Notes: generated by a model from the letters alone, not told the origin. Positions 10,649-21,660 are shown, numbered from the stretch's first letter. The stretch: 64,000 bases of DNA from Piscicola geometra (GCA_943735955.1 OX030959.1:10619324-10683323); one strand, 5' to 3'. Program-made: numbers and translations.

Positions 10649-12300
10649 CAATCAATCAATCAGTAATGATTTGTATAGCTTCGAACCGATCGGTGTTCTT
10701 GTGTTCCTTTTTACCATACGTGAGTAAAGCAGTTCTGAAGATGGTATTCCGGAGGGAGTTCCATCTGACTTCCGCATTAGGCTCTTGGTCGCAGTGTTGC
10801 AGCTCCCCCAGCCGATCTATGAACTCCTGGTTCTTGGCCTGATGGGTGGTCTGATAGGTGTTGATTTTCGGCTGGCATTTCTTCTTGGAGAGGTGGAGCC
10901 TCTTGGGGCGCAACTTTATCTTTGACGCGATCAGAGAGTCTCTGGCCGTTTTCGTTCATTTTCCCGATGCCATGGTGGCCCAGCACATCTGGCCATGAGT
11001 CGTGGTCAGAGCCAACACGGGCGTTAAAATCTCTCAGAAGGTAGAGGTGTTCGGAGGCAGGGACTGTGGCAACAACGCTGCTCAGTTGTTCGTAGAATTG
11101 ATCCTCAGTCTCGGTGCTGGCTTGCATGGTCGGTGCATAGATGCACAGAAGATTAGTAAAGCCAGATGCTGTGAGAAGGCGTAGAGTGAGGATTCTCTCT
11201 GTGCCGCGGGAAGGAGGTTCGGACATACAAAGCAGGGTGTTCTTGATAGCGAAGCCGACTCCGTGTTCCCTGGTCTCCTCTTCTCCTTTTCCCTGCCAAA
11301 AGAACGTGTAGTGTTCCTCCCTCAAGGATCCAGACTCTGGAAGACGCGTTTCTTGTAGGGCTGCAACATCAACGTTTAGTCTGTGCAGCTCATGATCAAT
11401 GACTGCAGTCTTGCGAAGGTCTTCAATCTCACGAAGGTCATCACTCAGTTCAGTGCGCATAGTACGTACGTTCCAGCTTGCGATACGGAGAGCTGGAATC
11501 TCCATCTTTTTGTATTTGTAGTTGTTTGGTGCGTGAAGATAACGGCCTGCTTGTTGAGCTGTGCTCTAAGCTCCAGGCACCCACTGAAGCAGGCAGGCCG
11601 TGACGGGTAACACCTTATTGCCCGCGGGCTGCCCGGCTCAGGACGAGCGGTAGTTACCATGGGACTGCGAGGGTCCCTCCCACCATTGAAGACAACCCGT
11701 GGCGTCCAGCTCTACGTCAATTGAGCAGGGACTTATAACCCATAAACTGCTGTCTTCTTGTTTGTGCTCTCGCCGCAAAGCGAGACTGGAGTGAACATCT
11801 CCAGGGCGCTAGCCTGGGCAAAGCGTGTGGAGGTCTTGTGCTGCCCAAACAACAGGATCCCCCTCTCGGCTTCGTCGACTAGACCCAAGAGGGTGCAAGC
11901 ACCACGCTTAGAGCCGACTTGGCTGCAGGAGTTGCCGGAAGGACATCATAGATGACGATCCACCGCCTTAGGGACTCCGACTTCTGATTTTTCCTCGGGG
12001 TTCACTCCCAAAGCCTTTTCCATGAATGGATAGCCTGCAAGGCAGCAGCGGTTGGTAGTCAGAGTTTTCCTTCTCCTAGATGGGTTGCCTTCCCGGACTG
12101 ACGAGCCCCATCTGCCCGAAGCGACTGGTTGTAAGGCGCCAGTGACCCGCCTTCGCCCCTTCTTCTGTCAGTAAAAGCAGTTCCGCCGCGAGCAGGCCAG
12201 GAGTTGGACTTAGTTGTCAGAGGCGGTACAGAGACGCACGCCGTAAAGGAGCACTTTATAGGCAGTGGGAGCTTATCCCCGCTGCCACCCCTTGGCTACT
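10649..12300 (-). mobile_element. GC-rich LINE 5' part fused to an L2-type 3' tail
   Basis: Base composition is clearly GC-richer than all surroundings. On the minus strand it runs from a GC-rich 5' leader (12300-11510) into an apurinic-type endonuclease frame (11505-10680) and then, inside the codons for DRFEA, joins a tail GCTATACAAATCATTACTG plus (ATTG)n at 10649-10680. The same tail ends the L2-like LINE at 38873-38965. No reverse transcriptase is present. Either the element was truncated and rejoined by later rearrangement or a template switch produced a chimeric retrocopy. Confidence 0.6.
10656..11505 (-). pseudogene. LINE AP-type endonuclease (EEP) domain, craniofacial-development-protein-2-like
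   Basis: The protein starts at 11505 with MEIPALRIASWNVRTM (catalytic Asn block), then AALQETRLPESG (metal-binding Glu), LLCIYAPTMQAS (Tyr) and LYLLRDFNARVGSDHDSW, where the usual GDFNARVG is RDFNARVG. A frame change near 10910 leads to the linker WNSLRNTIFRTALLTYGKK, typical of the region before the RT of these LINEs. The endonuclease would nick target DNA for target-primed reverse transcription. It ends in the L2-type tail, so RT is lacking and the copy is inactive. Confidence 0.8.
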
Positions 12301-12304
12301 ATTA

Positions 12305-12597
12305 ATTGAAAATAAGTTAAATATTAATGATTCTTTGTTTTCATGGTTTAAGTCATATTTATCTAATAGGTCTGTTTATGTTTCTTTAAATCACTCTACC
12401 TCTACCCCATCTACTTACTCATATGGTGTTCCTCAAGGTTCTATTCTTGGTCCTTATTTCTTTATTCTATACGTCTCTGAATTATCTTCTATCATTTCCT
12501 CTCATTCTCTCAACTCCCTATCCTATGCTGACGATTTGCAGTTATATGTCAGCTTCGATATATCATCTTATAATACTGTTATGTCATCCATGGGTGA
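12305..12597 (+). pseudogene. L2-like LINE fragment, reverse transcriptase palm
   Basis: LFSWFKSYLSNRSVYVSLNH, then YGVPQGSILGPYFFILYVSE and LSYADDLQLYV show the RT motifs including the YADD catalytic box, at about 12415-12550. The frame is open until it meets the AT-rich body of element B near 12600. Orientation and clade agree with 10490-10648. Confidence 0.8.
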
Positions 12598-12604
12598 CCC
12601 CTAA

Positions 12605-13116
12605 GACTTTTTAAATATATTTTTATAATATTTTATAATTTTTTTTATATTTTTATAATATTTTATAATTTTTAATATATTTTTTAAATATTTTATAATT
12701 TTTAATATATTTTTTAATTTTTTATAATTTTTAATATTTTATAATTTTTAATATATTATTTTAGATATATTTTATAATTTTAAAAAATAATTTTCCATTT
12801 ATTTTATCTTTAAAAAAAATTATTTATTCCTTTTATAATTTGTTCATAGTTTTTCATTTATTTAAAAAAATTATATTTTTATTATTTTTTTCATTATTTA
12901 AAAAATAATAATTTATTATTTTATTTTAGCAAAATACCTATAAAAAATAAAGTCCGTTTTTAACTATTTTAAGGGGTGAATCGGTTGAGGGGTGAATCGG
13001 TTATGGGGTGAATCGGTTATGGGGTGAATCGGTTAAGGGGTGAATCGGTTAAGGGGTGAATCGGTTATGGGGTGAATCGGTTATGGGGTGAATCGGTTAA
13101 GGGGTGAATCGACTGC
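12605..13116. mobile_element. Element B: internally deleted relative of element A, right end
   Basis: An AT-rich body rich in ATTTTATAATTTTTAATAT is followed by nine tandem 16-bp units of GGGTGAATCGGTTATG type (12972-13105) and the family tip GAATCGACTGCA. The sequence before the array (CCTATAAAAAATAAAGTCCG, then TTTTTAACTAT) is shared with element C. The left end is not recognised. Confidence 0.65.
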
Positions 13117-13117
13117 A

Positions 13118-13541
13118 TCCCGCGAAGATAACTCAAAAGTGACTTAAAAGTGGCATAACTTCTGAACAAATAAAAATTTCGTAAAAAAAATTTAAAATTT
13201 TATTTATCATAATATAAAATTAGAATATTTTATTATTGATAATAAACATGTTGGAAAAATCGACTGGCATTGCTAATGGCGCATATCATCGTCATCATCA
13301 TGTCGATTAATCCAGTTCATATCTTCACAAAAGTACTTTAAATTGCATAAAATGATAATTGTTTTATTCAAAGACGACGTTTTTTTCCATTAATGGCCAA
13401 GTTATGAAAGAAACAAGTTATTGACCTTTTTTAAACAATTATGAACAAAACAACTATTTGTTTAAAGTTTTGCACAATACAATTATTGAAAAAACAATTT
13501 TTCAGAAAGTTATGAAAAAAATATTTTTTCTCTAATAACAG
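13118..13541. other. AT-rich upstream region of the PAN-like gene
   Basis: No reading frame is supported. It includes several near-repeats of ACAATTATTGAAAAAACAA-like sequence and leads into the TATA motif and start of the PAN-like gene. Confidence 0.4.
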
Positions 13542-13548
13542 TATAAAA
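13542..13548 (+). promoter_or_regulatory. Possible TATA box of the PAN-like gene
   Basis: TATAAAA lies 91 bases before the chosen ATG at 13639. In such AT-rich sequence chance matches are frequent, so this rests on position only. Confidence 0.35.
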
Positions 13549-13638
13549 CAAAGATTCACAAACAGATAGCCTATTTAGCTTTTCTCATCTCCATACACAG
13601 TTTTTCGTATAAAGAAGTAACCAAAATTGGGATTGGCC

Positions 13639-14166
13639 ATGAAGCTTTTTGTTTTAAATGTGGTTTTCTTGTTGTGGTTGAAAGAAGGCGTCAAATCGGA
13701 AGGCATTCTTTACCGATTGTGTAAAAAGAACGGTACTCCAGTTTGCAATCTACAAGACCCCGATGCCATTGCCTTTCAAATACGCACTTCAACTTCGTGT
13801 GGAAGTTTATGTTTCAGATACAACTTCGGCTCTGCAAATTCTTCCATTGACACCGAACCGAGCAAGCAAAAAGTTGGAAATCTCAGCATTGAGACGTTCG
13901 AACTTCGTTCCATTGACTATTATAGGTTTAACTCTACTCTTGGTTGTGTCGCTTTCAACTACGAATCTAGCACTCAAACATGCCTGCTTTACAATTCCAA
14001 GCCAGTCTTCTATCCTTCCTCTGTACCACTCAACATTACTTCCTTCTATCATAAAGTTTTGAGCTCTATAATCTTCAAAAGTATATATCTCAACCAACCG
14101 ATTTCTCAAGCTGCCCAGTCAAACGGCTTTTCCTGTTCCCACTATCAAGTCGGCTTGTCATACTAA
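13639..14166 (+). CDS. Secreted PAN/apple-like domain protein, first exon (open frame 175 codons)
   Basis: The first ATG is at 13639 and is followed by a hydrophobic stretch FVLNVVFLLWL and then KEGVKSEG, a typical cleavable signal peptide. The mature part has paired cysteines (LCKKNGTPVC, SCGSLCFRY) and the block GCVAFNYESSTQTCLLYN, which is the core of a PAN/apple module: a disulphide-bonded binding fold of extracellular proteins. The frame ends at 14166, but the last 30 codons look non-coding. A donor at 14081 (AAAA/GTATAT) followed by a small exon 14205-14238 (acceptor TTTCTTTCAG, donor GTGAGT, encoding ECFSNAVLLL) is a likely true structure. A further acceptor lies at 14451, but its phase gives a stop with this donor choice. 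The gene may therefore be incomplete here or broken. Substrate and partners are unknown. Confidence 0.6.
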   Translation: MKLFVLNVVFLLWLKEGVKSEGILYRLCKKNGTPVCNLQDPDAIAFQIRTSTSCGSLCFRYNFGSANSSIDTEPSKQKVGNLSIETFELRSIDYYRFNSTLGCVAFNYESSTQTCLLYNSKPVFYPSSVPLNITSFYHKVLSSIIFKSIYLNQPISQAAQSNGFSCSHYQVGLSY

Positions 14167-14238
14167 AACTTATTATTTATAACTACAAATCGCATTTCTT
14201 TCAGATGAATGTTTTTCCAATGCAGTCTTGCTTCTATG

Positions 14239-14687
14239 GTGAGTCATTTCAGAAAATTAATAATAAATTGCTCTAGCTAGACAAGTTTCAAAATGACACT
14301 GCTATTTCAATAGTGTTCGAGGTAACAAGCGGGTCCAATATGGTTGTCTTATACAATTTTCTTAGTTTTATTTAGTTTTATCAAACTTTTTCTTCCAAAA
14401 TTACTCTTTGTCAGTTCATTTCTTTTTTTCTTATAATTTTTATTGTTGTAGAATTCAAAAATTGTCTTCGCCTCGGCCTACATCTGAATTATGGACAAAA
14501 ATGAAACTGGGTGGTAATGGCAGTAGTTATAGTTTATTTATTATTATTAAATTGTTGGTATACTTTATTAGTAATAGAGCAGCACATCTCCGATATCATT
14601 TTTCTTTAGTTCTTTTGACTGCAGCGAATTTTGACCTATTCACGATACTCACTAAATGATGGAATATCCAAAGCTATATTTTAAGCC
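14239..14687. other. Sequence downstream of the PAN-like exons
   Basis: It contains a candidate acceptor (TTATTGTTGTAG at 14440-14451) followed by about 60 open codons starting IQKLSSPRPTSELWTKMKL. This may be a third exon in a different phase; it is otherwise AT-rich without recognisable content. Confidence 0.3.
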
Positions 14688-15244
14688 TAGAGATGGACAG
14701 ATCCCGTCTTTAGGAAGCTTCAAAGCAACGAGTAAAAAAATCAGTCAAAGCTTAACTTGAGTAAAAAAAAGACAACTAAGTTTAGAAAAAAAATTAAATT
14801 AAAAAAGCTGATTTATAGAAAAAAGCGAAAAAGACTTTAATTTTTATGCCGGTTGAAATCAAAAGATAATTCTTTCACTGAAAAAATAGAAGTTTAAAAT
14901 TTGTTATATAAATGAAAGTAGGATTAAAATATTTATAAAAACAACAAAGATTTTAAAAGTTTAAAAAAATGTGTTTTTATAGTAAATAATAGGTTTAACT
15001 CTCCCATTTTGTGTGTTTATTTTAATCGCGGGAGGGGGGGGGGTTATTTGTAACATTAAAAATTAATTTTTGTGTCAAACTTCTTGTTTTGTTAGTGATA
15101 ATCATGTCCTAAATGAACGTTTTGAAATTTTGAAATCGATGACTATGACCCCCCCTCCCTACTTCAAGCGAAATGGGTTTTTTTTAATGTACACAAAAAT
15201 AATTAGCACATTTTGGCACGTCCTTGTTACTAGACTATTTCTTC

Positions 15245-15765
15245 TTTAAAAGTGATAGTTATAATGTAAATGTGTCAGCTGATGATGTGATGAAAGTGTT
15301 AATGTTTTACTGCTAAATAATTGTACACTGAGTGAATTTGCACTTTGTGACAAGGATATTTCAACAGAAAATATCGAAGAAAAAAAGTAAATCTCAGAAG
15401 AAGAAAAAAATGAAGAAGCGAGTGAGGATGCAAGTGAGGAAGAACCAGAAACGTTGTCCCACAGAGAAGCATGGAAGGTGACAAACAGATTGTTGAAATA
15501 CAGTTTAAAAGATAAAGATTCTGAACTCAATGAATGTTTTTTGAAAATGGAAAACTTATTTTTTTTAAATCCTATTGCCTAAAACCAAAAAACAAGGGAC
15601 AAAATATTTTAATTTAAAAATTGTGATTAATGTTTTGTTTTATTAAGTTTTGATAAAGTTTTGGTCAAAAATACGTTTTTTTCTCACTAAAGGAAACCTC
15701 CCTTATAAGGACAAATTATGGTGACCCGAGTACTGTCCTTATTAAAGAAGTTTTACTGTTTTTCA
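15245..15765 (+). mobile_element. pogo/Tigger 3' remnant: acidic C-terminus and terminal inverted repeat
   Basis: Codons near 15390-15585 give ENEEASEDASEEEPETLSHR, then EAWKVTNRLLKYSLKDKDSE, the acidic tail plus leucine-rich helix found at the C-terminus of Tigger/jerky transposases. About 180 bases on, CTCCCTTATAAGGACAAA, then GTCCTTATTAAAGAAG and TTTTACTG, read in reverse as CAGTAAAACTTCTTTAATAA, close to pogo-type tips. The rest of the element is gone. Confidence 0.55.
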
Positions 15766-15949
15766 ATACAAGTCGAATTTTTGTATAAACATGAAATATT
15801 CTGTAAAGTTTAATATAATTTCTTATTATATATGTCAGATAAACAAAAAATCATAAAATACAACCACAATAAAAAAAACATAGTTATTAAGAGCTAAAAT
15901 TTGTAAATTAATGACCTAGGGTAACTTACTTATTTCTTTTGTGTACTAT

Positions 15950-16275
15950 GTTAAGCGCTAATCGATGACTAATTAATTATAAGTGCCCTTTACGAAGCGA
16001 AAAAAAGCGCTTAGCCATGACGTTTTGAACAAAAACGTATTCATGCCACGACGGAAAGCTATAAGTAACTTAATTGAACGTAAAATAAAGGGTAAAAATA
16101 ACCAATAAAAAAATACCACGGTGAGAATAAAAAAACGATTAGCAAAAGAGTGTTTAACAGAAAAAAAAAAGAACGCTTCAAGGACGAAGATCTTAGACCA
16201 AATTTAGGGGGTTGTTTAATTAGATTTTTATGATAAATTGGAGCATTACAGTTTTGAATTTTAAACATATTTAAA
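15950..16275 (-). pseudogene. L2-like LINE 3' end, antisense
   Basis: On the minus strand from 16275: FKIQNCNAPIYHKNLI, then in a shifted frame SFANRFFILT..FFYWLFLPFIL, followed by CGCTTCGTAAAGGGCACTTATAA-like 3' end sequence. This is the C-terminal end and tail of the L2-like family, degenerate, inside the 2-kb inverted-repeat element. Confidence 0.6.
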
Positions 16276-16700
16276 ATAAATTGGTTGTAGTACAGTTAGA
16301 GAAAGAGGCATAATCATCGATTTAAAAATTGGGGATGTAAAACCTTTTATTCACTAGAAAAAAAACATTTTTCACAACTTTTTAAACTTTTTTTTATTTA
16401 TATATTTTAATCTTTCTTGCTTAATACTTTCATTTATTTAAAAAATTTAAACTTTTTTATTTTCAATGAAACGATCATTTTTTGATTTAAGCAGACATAA
16501 AAGTTCAAGTCTTTTTCGCTTCTTTCTATAAACCAGCTTTTTAAAAATAAAAAAAAATTCTAAACTTAGTTTTCTTTTTTTTACTTCGTTTTTTTTTCAA
16601 CTTTATTTTTTTCTTTCTTATAGATTAGTTAAGTTTTGACCGTTTTTCTGCTTGACTCGTTGCTTTGAAGCCTACGAAAGACGGGATCTGTCCATTTCTA

Positions 16701-17043
16701 GGATGCTGGATCTTTTATAGAAAGATGGATCTACTGATTGCATTCACTTTACTAGTTTCTTTAGTCTATGGCACCTAACTACACTGCTTTTCCATTCCGA
16801 AGTTGTGATTAGGAGTGTCATCGATTTCAGAAGCCTGGGAACTCCATAGGTAAGGCCTTCTCATCAATTTCCTAGTCTATTTTTTGCCAACCGTCTTGAG
16901 AAGGGGCTGTATAAAAAAATTAACTTATAGACTTTCTCCAAGGGCTCAACTGCTGCCTCTGACACCAAATGCACATCCAAGCAAAAAAACACCATCAGAA
17001 CAACTTGAAATAGGGAGGTTCCATAACTTCTCTGACTAGACAG
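16701..17043 (+). other. Possible relic of a secreted-protein first exon
   Basis: ATG at 16724 opens MDLLIAFTLLVSLVYGT, a signal-peptide-like stretch, then a stop. In other frames the sequence continues to a donor-like CATAG/GTAAGG at 16853. It begins only 24 bases after the inverted-repeat element, so it may be a truncated or decayed exon. Nothing else is recognised. Confidence 0.25.
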
Positions 17044-17610
17044 GCTAGGCGATTGTTTATCTGTGGGTTTTGGCTTGAGAACTCAGTGAGTTAATGGAAG
17101 TGGTGAATAAGAATTGTTGTTGCTTTGGAAAAAACCTGAATTTGTTGTTTTCGTAAACAAACAGCCCACTGGATACCATTCTTTGCTCAAGGTAGAGGAG
17201 AAACTCATTAAATCGGTTCCAAGGTTTGGCTGAGCTCAGGAGCCACCAGCTGAAGACACATGTCAAGTGCATGTCCAACTACACTAGAATTTTTTTTCTT
17301 AACGTTTATTTTTACCATAAAATTTTTAACAACTTCATATATCCTTATATCCGTTTCAACAAATTGCAGAAGTTTATTCATGCAACTGCCGAAGCCCAGT
17401 GTAGTGTGGGCGGCAAAAATATTTTTTTCATCATATTTATAAGTATTACTTTAAGTAACTTTATTATCTTATAATTTAATTTAATTAAATTGTCTAATGA
17501 ATTATTTTTACTTGAAAACGCTGAGGCTTATGCCTAAATATTCGATTTAGTTTATTGAGTGTGGGAGGGGGATCGAAGTACCAACTTCCAATATTAAATA
17601 TTCATAAAAT
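17044..17610. repeat. Dispersed repeat, copy 2, with inner half inverted relative to copy 1
   Basis: GCTAGGCGATTGTTTATCTG at 17044 starts the part collinear with copy 1. From about 17256 (CATGTCAAGTGCATGTCCAA) the order and strand are reversed and match copy 1 from 677 back to about 310. On the minus strand 17278-17057 is open, with SWWLLSSAKPWNRFNEF; no family was recognised. Confidence 0.7.
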
Positions 17611-18085
17611 AACCTAGTAAACCATAGTTCAAGTGGACGTAACGAATTTCAAATTTTTCGATTTTTTGCTTACCTACGTCCCCCTACTTAAAGGGGTGAA
17701 ATTTGATGTAGAAGCTTGTTCTTTTACGCTTTAGAAATGTTTCCGTTCGTGAAAGGTGATTTTGAAGCTAATAAAATCTGTCATTTTAAAATCGTTCGTC
17801 TAAGAGGAGATTCCACTCATTTGAGAGTTCGTACAAGAGAAGCTCAACTGTAGTTCATTGTAATAGAGCAACATTTTTAATTACGTCTAACAAAATAATA
17901 AATTGAAATGTGTAAAAAAAGATTGTATTTTCAGATTCAGCAAAAAAAATTGCTGAAAAATCTTTTATTTATATTTTATTTACGTAAAATTCCCTTCAAT
18001 TTGTCGGCCCGTGTAATAGAAGTTTTATGACGTCTGATAGTTTTTAAATTAATTTCTGCCGCCTATCCCATATCGAGCCTCCAGC
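17611..18085. other. AT-rich stretch without a recognised gene
   Basis: No reading frame or repeat partner was identified between the dispersed repeat and the hAT. Confidence 0.4.
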
Positions 18086-18093
18086 ACCTATAT

Positions 18094-20249
18094 CAGAGGT
18101 GCACAACCCGCAGTCCACCAGTCTTTTGATGCGGCCCCCAGACAACTAGTCCATTTTGGCTATTTGCGGCCTTAACAGAATTTTAAATCGATGCATCCGC
18201 CCATCCATAATAAAAAACAATTGGAACAGCAACAACGAGCGATAATTGAGTTGGCACGCTGGTTGTTTTAATTTAGTAAGAATGTCAAAGCGTAAAATTG
18301 AAGTAGAAAATCGTCAGTTTAATGAAGAATGGACAACAAAAAATTTTATGCAGCATTTTAACGGAACAGCTTTGTGCCTAATTTGTCGCGAGTCCGTAAC
18401 TGTAATGAAGGACTACAATTACAAAAAACTTAATGAAACCAAACACGCTGCTACGTTTGATGATGTGAAAGGCGAAGCTAGAAAAAATATAATTGATCAA
18501 CTTGAGCAAAAGTTAATGAAAATAAGACTTTTGTTCGTGCCGGTTGTGCTGTAGCACAGATTATTGCGCGATCGTCTCGACCATTAACTGATGGTGATTT
18601 CGTCAAAAACTGCATGCAAGCCATTTGCAAAGAAGTCTGTCCTGAGAAAACAGACCTGTTCAACATAGTGCCATTGTCACGGATGACTATCCAGCGCCGG
18701 GTGGTTGATTTATCCAACGACGTTTGTGAACAGTTGCGTGACAAGCTTGCCATTTGCAAGTATTTTTCAATTGCCCTAGATGAGAGCACAAATAACGTGA
18801 CACAGCACAGCTTTTGATTTTTGTTCGTGCGGTGGATGAGAACTGTAAATTAGCTCAGGAATTAGCAGGAATGGCCTTACTACGTGGACGTACGACTGGT
18901 GCAGATATTTTTGGAAGAGTGAAATCTGTTCTTGAAAACCTTAACGTTCAGTGGCCAAAGCTCTGTAGTGTTACTACTGACGGTGCACCCGCCATGACTG
19001 GTAAAGAATTAGGACTTGTTGCTCATCTGCGATCACATTTGAGACACTTAGGAATTCCAACAGACACCCTCCGTGCATACTACTGCATCATACATCAAGA
19101 GTCACTGTGTACACTAGTCAAAAATTTTGATAATGTTATGAAATTGGTTTTTAAATCAGTGAACTTCATATGAGCAAAAGGACTTAACCATCGTCAATTC
19201 AGATAATTTATACCATATCACACTGATGTAAGGTGGTTGAGTCAAGGAAAAGTTCTAACTAGGTTTGTTGAGTTACGAAAAGAAATCTGTGAATTCCTTG
19301 TTACCAAAGGCAAAGACACAGCTGTTTTTACAGACAAACAGTGGTTGGCAGACTTAGCAATTTTGACAGACATGACAGAACACTTAAATAAATTGAATCT
19401 GCATCTTCAAGGTAAAGATCACTACATCTTTGATATGTACCAAGAGCTACGGCTGTTTTGTTCAAATCTGCAATCTGGTAATTTATGTCATTTTCCTATT
19501 TGTTCAGCTTTTCAGAAGGAATACCAGTGTGACTTCAATAAATACCACGAAAGTTGTGAAGCGTTACTAAAGGAATTTAATGAACGCTTTGATGCATTCA
19601 GGGAGCATAAAGATTTATTCAACTTCATCCGTGACCCTTTCTCTTGTGTTGTAGAATCCGTACCTGAGCAATGTCAGTTAGAAGTCATAGATCTTCAATG
19701 TTCACCAAAATTAAAGTTTGCGTTTCAGCATAACTCCATTTTAACTTTTTATGGAAGTCTTAGTTCAGTTAAATATGGAGCGGTCAAAGATTTTGCTTGC
19801 CGAATCTTGTCTGAATTTGGCAGCACATACGTGTGTGAACAAACGTTTTCAGTCATGAACACAAACAAAAATAAACGGAGATCATCTTTGACTGATGATA
19901 CTCTTTATTCGATTTTGAGGCTTGTAACAACAGAACTCGAACCCAATATTGACAATGTTGTTGCAACCATTTCAACCTTCTCATTAAAATAATAAAATTT
20001 ATTTACCTATAAATTTTAAAATAACGTTATTTTTTTTATGACATTTATTAAAAACTTGCATTCTTTGAGTTTTTTTTACATTTAGTTATTCATACATGTT
20101 TAAATAACGTTATTTTTTTATAATGCTCATTAAAAATTTGCATTCTTTGAGTTGTTTTATTGTGTCATCTATGTGCACGCTGATGCGGCCCTTGGCGCCC
20201 GGGACTCAGTAATTTTGGCCCTCAGGCTGAAAAAGGTTGTGCACCCCTG
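18094..20249 (+). mobile_element. GTF2IRD2-like hAT transposon, 2156 bp, with 8-bp target duplication
   Basis: Ends CAGAGGTGCACAACC (18094) and GGTTGTGCACCCCTG (to 20249) are inverted repeats. Both sides carry ACCTATAT (18086-18093, 20250-20257). The transposase occupies most of the interior on the plus strand. GC-richer subterminal stretches (GATGCGGCCCCCAGAC; GATGCGGCCCTTGGCG) are also mirrored. Confidence 0.95.
18282..19992 (+). pseudogene. hAT transposase, GTF2IRD2-like, nearly intact
   Basis: The protein starts MSKRKIEVENRQFNEEW with a zinc-finger-like CLICRESV...NETKHAATF segment. The catalytic region follows: FSIALDESTN with the first Asp, CSVTTDGAPAMTGKELGL with the second, CIIHQESLCTL (C-x2-H), and the C-terminal dimerisation segment STYVCEQTFSVMNTNKNKRR with the acidic residue. 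Four lesions separate it from an open frame: a frame change near 18530, one near 18815 in what should read TAQLLIF, a TGA near 19171 and a TAA near 19205. Few lesions and a perfect target duplication suggest recent insertion. Domesticated relatives exist in vertebrates, but here it lies inside its own transposon ends. Confidence 0.9.
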
Positions 20250-20257
20250 ACCTATAT

Positions 20258-20790
20258 ACTAAACGAACGCATTATTTTCGACTTAAAATGGAGAAAAACG
20301 TAAAAAAATAGTTTAAACAGATTAACTTTTTAACACGTTCTTATTTACGTGGTAAATAACAAAAAACTCTAATCAGAGCTTATTAGGGGGAGGTTGCTCA
20401 AGATGAACCAGTTCCAAAGATGGAATAAGCTTATTTACAGTTATGCGCTTTAAAAATTAACAAAATGTTTTTTTTCATATCTATGCATCCGTCCTATATG
20501 CAAATTTATATCTTGGTTTCGTTTTTAAAAGTTGTCTCAATCAATTAGAATACTTGAAAAACTGATTTCTATAAGAATTGGGAGATAACATTTCGCATTT
20601 TTTTCTCAACTTGCGAAGGTATATAACTTCAATTTTTATTAGTAATTAGATGATGCAATAAAGTTTTATTGTGTGCAAGTTGTAAAATTAAAAATTGAGT
20701 GATTGGCGTGTTATGACCATGGTCATAGTTGCCTAAAGTAAAATACGAATGATGGCCTAAAAAGAAATTTAAAATGAGAATTTAGAATTT
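20258..20790. other. AT-rich stretch without a recognised gene
   Basis: No reading frame, repeat partner or structure is supported. Confidence 0.4.
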
Positions 20791-20794
20791 GATA

Positions 20795-21660
20795 AGTATG
20801 TATACTATATACTCTATATATACTCTTTATATCTTTCAACTAAATAGTTCAAATACCATATCATCTGTCGACATCAACTTAAATAACATCTCCATCAATA
20901 ACACTCTCAAAATACTCGGAGTCACCCTTGACAGCAAACTCACTTTCAAAAACATATCACATCTATCATCCAATCATCACACTATCATCTCAAAGCAATC
21001 AAACACATACGCCATTCATTACAACTGATCTCTCCGCCTCACTTTCCCGATGTCTTATACTAAGCAGACTTGACTACTGTAACTCGCTATTATATAATAT
21101 CACCAATCAAGAAAGAAATTGTCTATAGTCAGTTTTAAACAAGGTTGCTAGAATCACACTCAATTACCCAGGTCATCACCTTGTTCAGTCATCAAATGAT
21201 AATCTTATAAATTTTCACTGGCTTTCTATTGATTTTTGAATATCTTTCAAAATAGCCATCACTACATTCAAAATTCTTCAAACTTCAAAACCGTCATATC
21301 TCAGCAAACTCATAACTAACAAAACATTAAACAAATAACTGCGTTCACTTCATCTCTTCTCCTCAACCAATAATCCACTACAAACAACATCTCAAAAAGG
21401 GCATTCCGTCACGCAGCTCCAACAACTTGGAATGCCCTTCCACCTGCACTTCGCAACATCAACCAATTTTCGACTTTCACAGCCAAACTGAAAACTCATT
21501 ATTTTAACTTAGCTCATTACTCATAATAATTACTTCATGCTACTCTTGGCTTTCCTTTTATAACATTACTATTATAATTATTTTTATTTCTTTACTGCAT
21601 TACGACGTAGTGAGAGCGCTTCAGTTGCGTGTCCGGGCGCTATACAAAAACGACAATTAT
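20795..21660 (+). pseudogene. L2-like LINE, 3' third with tail
   Basis: Pieces in shifting frames read TLKILGVTLDSKLTFKN, then CLILSRLDYCNSLLYNITNQ, HWLSID, and FRHAAPTTWNALPPALRNIN, the order of the post-palm region of L2/CR1 reverse transcriptases up to the C-terminus. The 3' untranslated end has GAGAGCGCTTCAGTTGCGTG and GGGCGCTATACAAAAACG, the family's GCGCTATA tail motif. Multiple frame changes and stops (for example near 21128) make it dead. Confidence 0.8.

Larger units (their letters stand above)
14688..16700. mobile_element. Element with about 200-bp terminal inverted repeats, 2.0 kb
   Basis: The left end TAGAGATGGACAGATCCCG pairs with the right end CGGGATCTGTCCATTTCTA, and similarity continues inward (GCTTCAAAGCAACGAGT; AGCTT/AAGCTG blocks to about 14850 and 16490). 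TAG-type tips with subterminal repeats look hAT-like, but the 8 bp on the two sides differ (TTTAAGCC, GGATGCTG), so no target duplication supports this. The interior contains a pogo remnant and an antisense L2 fragment, not its own transposase. Confidence 0.7.

Noticed and set aside
14688..16700. hAT assignment of the 2-kb inverted-repeat element as certain
   Set aside because: The tips look hAT-like, but the flanking 8-mers differ, and the transposase remnant inside is pogo-like, so it is left unclassified.
17057..17278. 73-codon minus-strand frame in the dispersed repeat as a host exon
   Set aside because: The matching part of copy 1 (25-245) has a stop and shifted frame, and no splice signals or known motif support an exon.
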